Shown one piece after another: positions 62,201 through 64,000 of a stretch of DNA of 64,000 nucleotides. Source of the stretch: Atopsyche davidsoni (Eukaryota; Arthropoda; Insecta; Trichoptera; Hydrobiosidae); assembly GCA_022113835.1 (NCBI GenBank), contig JAILWY010000025.1, positions 5,146,001-5,210,000 on the forward strand. Reading direction: 5' to 3'. The notes below the pieces were generated by a model. It saw only the letters and a list, made by a program, of their open reading frames with translations. It searched no databases and was not told where the DNA came from. The translations under genes and the position numbers were made by a program. Position 1 is the stretch's first letter, and every line of letters begins with the position of its first letter.

Positions 62201-64000
62201 CAAAGTATTCGTTGGGGCTGTTTCAGTCGGCATGGGCGTCGTTGTGTTAGTGGATGTCGGCCTGGTATTTGTTGAGGCTGTTTCAGTCGGCATCGGCGTT
62301 GGTGTGTTAGTGGACTGCGGCAAAGTATTCGTAGGAACTGTTTCAGTCGGCATCGGCGTCGGTGTGTTAGTGGACTGCGGCAAAGTATTCGTAGAAACTG
62401 TTTCAGTCGGCATCGGCGTCGGTGTGTTAGTGGACTGCGGCAAAGTATTCGTAGGGGCTGTTTCAGTCGGCATCGCCGTCGGTGTGTTAGTCGACTGCGG
62501 CAAAGTATTCGTTGGGGCTGTTTCAGTCGGCATCGGCGTCGTTGTGTTAGTGGATGTCGGCCTGGTATTTGTTGGGGCTGTTTCAGTCGGCATCGGCGTC
62601 GGTGTGTTAGTGGACTGCGGCAAAGTATTCGTAGGAACTGTTTCAGTCGGCATCGGCGTCGGTGTGTTAGTGGACTGCGGCAAAGTATTCGTAGAAACTG
62701 TTTCAGTCGGCATCGGCGTCGGTGTGTTAGTGGACTGCGGCAAAGTATTCGTAGAAACTGTTTCAGTCGGCATCGGCGTCGGTGTGTTAGTGGACTGCGG
62801 CAAAGTATTCGTTGGGGCTGTTTCAGTCGGCATCGGCGTCGTTGTGTTAGTGGATGTCGGCCTGGTATTTGTTGGGGCTGTTTCAGTCGGCATCGGCGTC
62901 GGTGTGTTAGTGGACTGCGGCAAAGTATTCGTAGGGGCTGTTTCAGTCGGCATCGGCGTCGGTGTGTTAGTGGACTGCGGCAAAGTATTCGTAGGGGCTG
63001 TTTCAGTCGGCATCGGCGTCGGTGTGTTAGTGGACTGCGGCAAAGTATTCGTAGGGGCTGTTTCAGTCGGCATCGGCGTCGGTGTGTTAGTGGACTGCGG
63101 CAAAGTATTCGTAGGGGCTGTTTCAGTCGGCATCGGCGTCGGTGTGTTAGTGGACTGCGGCAAAGTATTCGTAGGGGCTGTTTCAGTCGGCATCGGCGTC
63201 GGTGTGTTAGTGGACTGCGGCAAAGTATTCGTAGGAACTGTTTCAGTCGGCATCGGCGTCGGTGTGTTAGTGGACTGCGGCAAAGTATTCGTAGGAACTG
63301 TTTCAGTCGGCATCGGCGTCGGTGTGTTAGTGGACTGCGGCAAAGTATTCGAAGGGGCTGTTTCAGTCGGCATCGCCGTCGGTGTGTTAGTGGACTGCGG
63401 CAAAGTATTCGTTGGGGCTGATTCAGTCGGCATCGGCGTCGTTGTGTTAGTGGATGTCGGCCTGGTATTTGTTGAGGCTGTTTCAGTCGGCATCGCCGTC
63501 GGTGTGTTAGTCGACTGCGGCAAAGTATTCGTTGGGGCTGTTTCAGTCGGCATCGGCGTCGTTGTGTTAGTGGATGTCGGCCTGGTATTTGTTGGGGCTG
63601 TTTCAGTCGGCATCGGCGTCGGTGTGTTAGTGGACTGCGGCCAAGTGTTCGTAGTAGCTGTTTCAGTCGGCATCGGCGTTGTTGTATCGGAGGACGGCGG
63701 CCAGGTATTCGTCATGGCCGTTGACATTTTTTCTCCTATTATATATTCCACTAATGCATTTGCATATGTTAAATTGATATTATTCCAAGTTGTCTCAATC
63801 TCCGATGCCAATTTTTCTGGTGTCTGTTGATTTAATGTTGAGCTTATGACATCGATAAATTGTTGTGCTGCCGTCATATTCAAATCTGGATAAATGCTTT
63901 TTATCTCTGAAGCGAGAATCTGCATCTGATTTGGATCCTCACTTCTGACAGCCGTCTTCATTAGATTTAACAGGTGGTTCGCCACAGTTGCACTCACTGT
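44273..64000 (-). CDS. Gene 3: giant secreted mucin-like repeat protein, 5' end beyond window
   Basis: One uninterrupted frame of more than 6,570 codons runs from the right edge to a TAA at 44273. The first codons seen (..TVSATVANHLLNL) are internal: by alignment with gene 2, about 75 residues with the signal peptide lie beyond 64000, so an in-frame GTG at 63997 is not the start. Order of parts: helical cysteine-free domain with YPDLNMTAA and TWNNIN (63997 to about 63720); 320 units of 20 residues, commonest form TETAPTNTLPQSTNTPTPMP; a short Thr/Ser-rich transition; and a C-terminal basic segment ending YPHTIKKSIK. Thr is about 35-40% and Pro about 25% of each unit, with no Cys or Trp in the common units. 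Predicted mass is near 0.65-0.7 MDa before glycosylation. It probably makes a gel, glue or silk coat; the function is inferred from composition only. Confidence 0.85.
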   Translation of the reverse strand, partial: TVSATVANHLLNLMKTAVRSEDPNQMQILASEIKSIYPDLNMTAAQQFIDVISSTLNQQTPEKLASEIETTWNNINLTYANALVEYIIGEKMSTAMTNTWPPSSDTTTPMPTETATTNTWPQSTNTPTPMPTETAPTNTRPTSTNTTTPMPTETAPTNTLPQSTNTPTAMPTETASTNTRPTSTNTTTPMPTESAPTNTLPQSTNTPTAMPTETAPSNTLPQSTNTPTPMPTETVPTNTLPQSTNTPTPMPTETVPTNTLPQSTNTPTPMPTETAPTNTLPQSTNTPTPMPTETAPTNTLPQSTNTPTPMPTETAPTNTLPQSTNTPTPMPTETAPTNTLPQSTNTPTPMPTETAPTNTLPQSTNTPTPMPTETAPTNTRPTSTNTTTPMPTETAPTNTLPQSTNTPTPMPTETVSTNTLPQSTNTPTPMPTETVSTNTLPQSTNTPTPMPTETVPTNTLPQSTNTPTPMPTETAPTNTRPTSTNTTTPMPTETAPTNTLPQSTNTPTAMPTETAPTNTLPQSTNTPTPMPTETVSTNTLPQSTNTPTPMPTETVPTNTLPQSTNTPTPMPTETASTNTRPTSTNTTTPMPTETAPTNTLPQSTNTPTAMPAETAPTNTLPQSTNTPTPMPTETVSTNTLPQSTNTPTPMPTETVPTNTLPQSTNTPTPMPTETASTNTRPTSTNTTTPMPTETAPAITEPTFTDTPTPMPSETAPANTRPTSTNTTTPMPSETAPANTKPTSTNTTTPMPTETAPAITEPTFTDTPTPMPSETAPANTRPTSTNITTPMPSETAPANTRPTSTNTTTPMPTETAPAITEPTFTDTPTPMPSETAPANTRPTSTNITTPMPTETPPAITEPTFTDTPTPMPSETAPANTRPTSTNTTTPMPSETAPANTKPTSTNTTTPMPTETAPAITEPTFTDTPTPMPSETAPANTRPTSTNTTTPMPSETAPANTRPTSTNTTTPMPTDTAPAITEPTFTDTPTPMPSETAPANTRPISTNTTTPMPTETAPTNTLPQSTNTPMAMPTETAPTNTLPQSTNTPTPMPTETVPTNTLPQSTNTPTPMPTETAPTNTLPQSTNTPTPMPTETVPTNTLPQSTNTPTPMPTETAPTNTLPQSTNTPTPMPTETVPTNTLPQSTNTPKPMPTETVSTNTLPQSTNTPTPMPTETASTNTRPTSTNTTTPMPTESAPTNTLPQSTNTPTAMPTETAPSNTLPQSTNTPTPMPTETVPTNTLPQSTNTPTPMPTETVPTNTLPQSTNTPTPMPTETVPTNTLPQSTNTPTPMPTETAPTNTLPQSTNTPTPMPTETAPTNTLPQSTNTPTPMPTETASTNTRPTSTNATTPMPTETVPTNTLPQSTNTPTPMPTETAPTNTLPQSTNTPTPMPTETAPTNTLPQSTNTPTPMPTETAPTNTLPQSTNTPTPMPTETAPTNTLPQSTNTPTPMPSETAPANTRPTSTNITTPMPSETAPANTRPTSTNTTTPMPTETAPAITEPTFTDTPTPMPSETAPANTRPTSTNITTPMPTETPPAITEPTFTDTPTPMPSETAPANTRPTSTNTTTPMPSETAPANTKPTSTNTTTPMPTETAPAITEPTFTDTPTPMPSETAPANTRPTSTNTTTPMPSETAPANTRPTSTNTTTPMPTDTAPAITEPTFTDTPTPMPSETAPANTRPISTNTTTPMPTETAPTNTLPQSTNTPMAMPTETAPTNTLPQSTNTPTPMPTETVPTNTLPQSTNTPTPMPTETAPTNTLPQSTNTPTPMPTETVSTNTLPQSTNTPTPMPTETVPTNTLPQSTNTPTPMPTETASTNTRPTSTNTTTPMPTETAPAITEPTFTDTPTPMPSETAPANTRPTSTNTTTPMPSETAPANTKPTSTNTTTPMPTETAPAITEPTFTDTPTPMPSETAPANTRPTSTNITTPMPSETAPANTRPTSTNTTTPMPTETAPAITEPTFTDTPTPMPSETAPANTRPTSTNITTPMPTETPPAITEPTFTDTPTPMPSETAPANTRPTSTNTTTPMPSETAPANTKPTSTNTTTPMPTETAPAITEPTFTDTPTPMPSETAPANTRPTSTNTTTPMPSETAPANTRPTSTNTTTPMPTDTAPAITEPTFTDTPTPMPSETAPANTRPISTNTTTPMPTETAPTNTLPQSTNTPMAMPTETAPTNTLPQSTNTPTPMPTETVPTNTLPQSTNTPTPMPTETAPTNTLPQSTNTPTPMPTETVPTNTLPQSTNTPTPMPTETAPTNTLPQSTNTPTPMPTETVPTNTLPQSTNTPTPMPTETAPTNTRPTSTNTTTPMPTETAPTNTLPQSTNTPTAMPTETAPTNTLPQSTNTPKPMPTETVSTNTLPQSTNTPTPMPTETASTNTRPTSTNTTTPMPTESAPTNTLPQSTNTPTAMPTETAPSNTLPQSTNTPTPMPTETVPTNTLPQSTNTPTPMPTETVPTNTLPQSTNTPTPMPTETVPTNTLPQSTNTPTPMPTETAPTNTLPQSTNTPTPMPTETAPTNTLPQSTNTPTPMPTETASTNTRPTSTNATTPMPTETVPTNTLPQSTNTPTPMPTETAPTNTLPQSTNTPTPMPTETAPTNTLPQSTNTPTPMPTETAPTNTLPQSTNTPTPMPTETAPTNTLPQSTNTPTPMPSETAPANTRPTSTNITTPMPSETAPANTRPTSTNTTTPMPTETAPAITEPTFTDTPTPMPSETAPANTRPTSTNITTPMPTETPPAITEPTFTDTPTPMPSETAPANTRPTSTNTTTPMPSETAPANTKPTSTNTTTPMPTETAPAITEPTFTDTPTPMPSETAPANTRPTSTNTTTPMPSETAPANTRPTSTNTTTPMPTDTAPAITEPTFTDTPTPMPSETAPANTRPISTNTTTPMPTETAPTNTLPQSTNTPMAMPTETAPTNTLPQSTNTPTPMPTETVPTNTLPQSTNTPTPMPTETAPTNTLPQSTNTPTPMPTETVPTNTLPQSTNTPTPMPTETAPTNTLPQSTNTPTPMPTETVPTNTLPQSTNTPTPMPTETAPTNTRPTSTNTTTPMPTETAPTNTLPQSTNTPTAMPTETAPTNTLPQSTNTPKPMPTETVSTNTLPQSTNTPTPMPTETASTNTRPTSTNTTTPMPTESAPTNTLPQSTNTPTAMPTETAPSNTLPQSTNTPTPMPTETVPTNTLPQSTNTPTPMPTETVPTNTLPQSTNTPTPMPTETVPTNTLPQSTNTPTPMPTETAPTNTLPQSTNTPTPMPTETAPTNTLPQSTNTPTPMPTETASTNTRPTSTNATTPMPTETVPTNTLPQSTNTPTPMPTETAPTNTLPQSTNTPTPMPTETAPTNTLPQSTNTPTPMPTETAPTNTLPQSTNTPTPMPTETAPTNTLPQSTNTPTPMPTETAPTNTLPQSTNTPTPMPTETAPTNTLPQSTNTPTPMPTETAPTNTLPQSTNTPTPMPTETVPTNTLPQSTNTPTPMPTETAPTNTRPTSTNTTTPMPTETAPTNTLPQSTNTPTAMPTETAPTNTLPQSTNTPTPMPTETVSTNTLPQSTNTPTPMPTETASTNTRPTSTNTTTPMPTESAPTNTLPQSTNTPTPMPTETVSTNTLPQSTNTPTPMPTETASTNTRPTSTNTTTPMPTESAPTNTLPQSTNTPTPMPTETAPTNTLPQSTNTPTPMPTETVSSNTLPQSTNTPTPMPTETAPTNTLPQSTNTPTPMPTETAPTNTLPQSTNTPTPMPTETAPTNTLPQSTNTPTPMPTETAPTNTRPTSTNTTTPMPTETVSTNTLPQSTNTPTPMPTETVPTNTLPQSTNTPTPMPTETAPTNTRPTSTNTTTPMPTETAPTNTLPQSTNTPTAMPTETAPTNTLPQSTNTPTPMPTETVSTNTLPQSTNTPTPMPTETVSTNTLPQSTNTPTPMPTETVPTNTLPQSTNTPTPMPTETAPTNTRPTSTNTTTPMPTETASTNTRPTSTNATTPMPTETVPTNTLPQSTNTPTPMPTETAPTNTLPQSTNTPTPMPTETAPTNTLPQSTNTPTPMPTETAPTNTLPQSTNTTTPMPTESAPTNTLPQSTNTPTAMPTETAPSNTLPQSTNTPTPMPTETVPTNTLPQSTNTPTPMPTETVPTNTLPQSTNTPTPMPTETAPTNTLPQSTNTPTPMPTETAPTNTLPQSTNTPTPMPTETAPTNTLPQSTNTPTPMPTETAPTNTLPQSTNTPTPMPTETAPTNTLPQSTNTPTPMPTETAPTNTLPQSTNTPTPMPTETAPTNTLPQSTNTPTPMPTETAPTNTLPQSTNTPTPMPTETAPTNTLPQSTNTPTPMPTETAPTNTRPTSTNTTTPMPTETAPTNTLPQSTNTPTPMPTETVSSNTLPQSTNTPTPMPTETAPTNTLPQSTNTPTPMPTETAPTNTLPQSTNTPTPMPTETAPTNTLPQSTNTPTPMPTETAPTNTRPTSTNTTTPMPTETVSTNTLPQSTNTPTPMPTETVPTNTLPQSTNTPTPMPTETAPTNTRPTSTNTTTPMPTETAPTNTLPQSTNTPTAMPTETAPTNTLPQSTNTPTPMPTETVSTNTLPQSTNTPTPMPTETVSTNTLPQSTNTPTPMPTETVPTNTLPQSTNTPTPMPTETAPTNTRPTSTNTTTPMPTETAPTNTLPQSTNTPTAMPTETAPTNTLPQSTNTPTPMPTETVSTNTLPQSTNTPTPMPTETVSTNTLPQSTNTPTPMPTETVPTNTLPQSTNTPTPMPTETASTNTRRTSTNTTTPMPTETAPTNTLPQSTNTPTAMPAETAPTNTLPQSTNTPTAMPTETAPTNTLPQSTNTPTAMPTETAPTNTLPQSTNTPTPMPTETVSTNTLPQSTNTPTPMPTETVPTNTLPQSTNTPTPMPTETASTNTRPTSTNTTTPMPTETAPTNTLPQSTNTPTPMPTETVPTNTLPQSTNTPTPMPTETASTNTRPTSTNTTTPMPTETAPTNTLPQSTNTPTPMPTETVPTNTLPQSTNTPTPMPTETASTNTRPTSTNTPTPMPSETAPANTKPTSTNTMTPMPTETAPAITEPTFTDTPTPMPSETVPANTRPTSTNTTTPMPSETAPANTKPTSTNTTTPMPTETAPAITEPTFTDTPTPMPSETAPANTRPTSTNITTPMPSETAPANTRPTSTNTTTPMPTETAPAITEPTFTDTPTPMPSETAPANTRPTSTNITTPMPTETPPAITEPTFTDTPTPMPSETAPANTRPTSTNTTTPMPSETAPANTKPTSTNTTTPMPTETAPAITEPTFTDTPTPMPSETAPANTRPTSTNTTTPMPSETAPANTRPTSTNTTTPMPTDTAPAITEPTFTDTPTPMPSETAPANTRPISTNTTTPMPTETAPTNTLPQSTNTPMAMPTETAPTNTLPQSTNTPTPMPTETVPTNTLPQSTNTPTPMPTETAPTNTLPQSTNTPTPMPTETVPTNTLPQSTNTPTPMPTETAPTNTLPQSTNTPTPMPTETVPTNTLPQSTNTPTPMPTETAPTNTRPTSTNTTTPMPTESAPTNTLPQSTNTPTAMPTETAPSNTLPQSTNTPTPMPTETVPTNTLPQSTNTPTPMPTETVPTNTLPQSTNTPTPMPTETAPTNTLPQSTNTPTPMPTETAPTNTRPTSTNTTTPMPTETAPTNTLPQSTNTPTAMPTETAPTNTLPQSTNTPTPMPTETVSTNTLPQSTNTPTPMPTETVPTNTLPQSTNTPTPMPTETAPTNTRPTSTNTTTPMPTETAPTNTLPQSTNTPTAMPTETAPTNTLPQSTNTPTPMPTETVSTNTLPQSTNTPTPMPSETVPTNTLPQSTNTPTPMPTETASTNTRPTSTNTTTPMPTETVSTNTLPQSTNTPTPMPTETVPTNTLPQSTNTPTPMPTETAPTNTRPTSTNTTTPMPTETAPTNTLPQSTNTPTAMPTETAPTNTLPQSTNTPTPMPTETVSTNTLPQSTNTPTPMPTETASTNTRPTSTNTTTPMPTETAPTNTLPQSTNTPTAMPTETAPTNTLPQSTNTPTPMPTETVSTNTLPQSTNTPTPMPTETAPTNTRPTSTNTTTPMPTETAPTNTLPQSTNTPTAMPTETAPTNTLPQSTNTPTPMPTETVPTNTLPQSTNTPTPMPSETVPTNTLPQSTNTPTPMPTETASTNTRPTSTNTTTPMPTETVSTNTLPQSTNTPTPMPTETVPTNTLPQSTNTPTPMPTETAPTNTRPTSTNTTTPMPTETAPTNTLPQSTNTPTAMPTETAPTNTLPQSTNTPTPMPTETVSTNTLPQSTNTPTPMPTETASTNTRPTSTNTTTPMPTETAPTNTLPQSTNTPTAMPTETAPTNTLPQSTNTPTPMPTETVSTNTLPQSTNTPTPMPTETAPTNTRPTSTNTTTPMPTETAPTNTLPQSTNTPTAMPTETAPTNTLPQSTNTPTPMPTETVPTNTLPQSTNTPTPMPTETASTNTRPTSTNTTTPMPTETAPTNTLPQSTNTPTPMPTETVPTNTLPQSTNTPTPMLTASATSNTWSTSTNTPTATSSATSSTMTTIGRTAIPSSITTTVSGPQGSTAVDHKYINFVKALVDKYIAMRHRIYPHTIKKSIK
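47881..48660 (-). repeat. 13-unit higher-order block, copy 1
   Basis: Bounded by two marker units (one with CATCGCCATC, one with GTAATGTTAG, + strand) 720 bp apart. It is made mainly of D-C-C trimers of 180 bp. It has a few private changes against the other four copies, so it is the most diverged. Confidence 0.9.
53821..56040 (-). repeat. 2,220-bp segmental block, copy 1 (37 units)
   Basis: Matches 56041-58260 unit by unit, including rare marker units (GTTGCGTTAG at 54121/56341, CATCGGCTTC at 54721/56941, TAGACTGCGG at 54961/57181). Contains 13-unit block copy 2 at 55261-56040. Confidence 0.92.
56041..58260 (-). repeat. 2,220-bp segmental block, copy 2 (tandem)
   Basis: Directly follows copy 1 with a near-identical order of units. 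Contains 13-unit block copy 3 at 57481-58260. A third, shorter version begins at 59641 and lacks three units equivalent to 57001-57180. Confidence 0.92.
58861..59640 (-). repeat. 13-unit higher-order block, copy 4
   Basis: Same marker units at the same 720-bp spacing. The shared stretch begins earlier: 58741-59640 matches 57361-58260. Confidence 0.9.
59641..62160 (-). repeat. Third version of the segmental block, with a 3-unit deletion
   Basis: 59641-60600 follows 56041-57000 and 60601-62160 follows 57181-58740, so three units are missing at the junction. It contains 13-unit block copy 5 at 60901-61680. Homology stops at 62161. Confidence 0.88.

Larger units (their letters stand above)
44521..63720 (-). 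repeat. 60-bp tandem array, 320 units, in gene 3
   Basis: Every unit is exactly 60 bp, and the register never slips over 19,200 bp. On the minus strand four main types occur: A (TETAPTNTLPQSTNTPTPMP), B (TETAPTNTRPTSTNTTTPMP), C (SETAPANTRPTSTNTTTPMP) and D (TETAPAITEPTFTDTPTPMP). GC is about 57% in type A, with six CpG per unit, against AT-rich flanks. Units at both ends are more diverged (44461-44580, 63601-63720), as expected when exchange homogenises the middle. Confidence 0.97.

Noticed and set aside
44521..63720. CRISPR-like appearance of regular repeats
   Set aside because: Units are contiguous, coding and without spacers, in an insect genome.
44424..63830. A 6,468-codon open frame on the + strand over the giant array
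   Set aside because: It is the mirror of the repeat: the unit is 60 bp, a multiple of three, so one stop-free antisense unit stays open through all copies. The minus strand carries the paralogous N-terminal domain, so minus is the coding strand.
63995..63997. GTG as the start of gene 3
   Set aside because: The frame is open upstream to the window edge, and alignment with gene 2 shows that the domain and signal peptide begin about 75 residues earlier.

Overview
The window is insect nuclear DNA. It is AT-rich, with large introns and GT-AG splice sites, and it carries one intact conserved animal gene, twins (tws), encoding the B55/PR55 regulatory subunit of protein phosphatase 2A. It is also littered with relics of mariner, hAT, Tc1-like, RTE-like LINE and hammerhead-bearing (Penelope-like) elements. 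The protein sequence of the phosphatase gene and the repeat content fit a holometabolous insect; Lepidoptera is my best guess, but the sequence alone does not prove the order.

Layout. Positions 1-10178 hold no gene I can support, only dispersed repeats. Positions 10179-28604 are the tws gene on the + strand. It has up to three alternative 5' coding exons (10179-10322, 11401-11446, 13669-13675), and all of them end in the same phase and join the same exon at 21694. Seven constitutive exons follow, ending at a TAG at 27618. Two CpG-rich blocks with full TGACGTCA (CRE) sites lie at the two downstream 5' exons and look like promoters. Positions 28605-31228 are intergenic, with an intact non-autonomous hAT copy.

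From 31229 to the right edge lies a cluster of three secreted, low-complexity protein genes. Gene 1 (32681-35155, +) encodes an 824-residue Ala/Pro/Tyr- and Thr-rich repeat protein. Gene 2 (39831-41027, -) encodes a 398-residue protein with a cysteine-free, probably helical N-terminal domain followed by Thr-rich and Pro-rich repeats. Gene 3 (44273 to beyond 64000, -) is a giant: more than 6,570 codons with no visible intron, of which 320 consecutive 60-bp units encode a 20-residue Thr/Pro mucin-type repeat. Genes 2 and 3 share the N-terminal domain (about half the residues identical over 84 gap-free positions). Genes 1 and 2 share a similar signal peptide, a short non-coding first exon behind a TATA box, an intron that ends just before the ATG, and a basic IKSF-type segment. 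I infer a family of gland-secreted structural, glue or mucin-like proteins that expanded locally; tissue and function are not shown by the sequence.

The giant repeat array is the outstanding object in the window. It spans 19.2 kb without a single insertion or deletion that breaks the 60-bp register. It contains discrete unit types, D-C-C trimers, a 13-unit block present five times and a 2,220-bp block duplicated in tandem. This is the signature of recent unequal exchange under strong constraint on reading frame.
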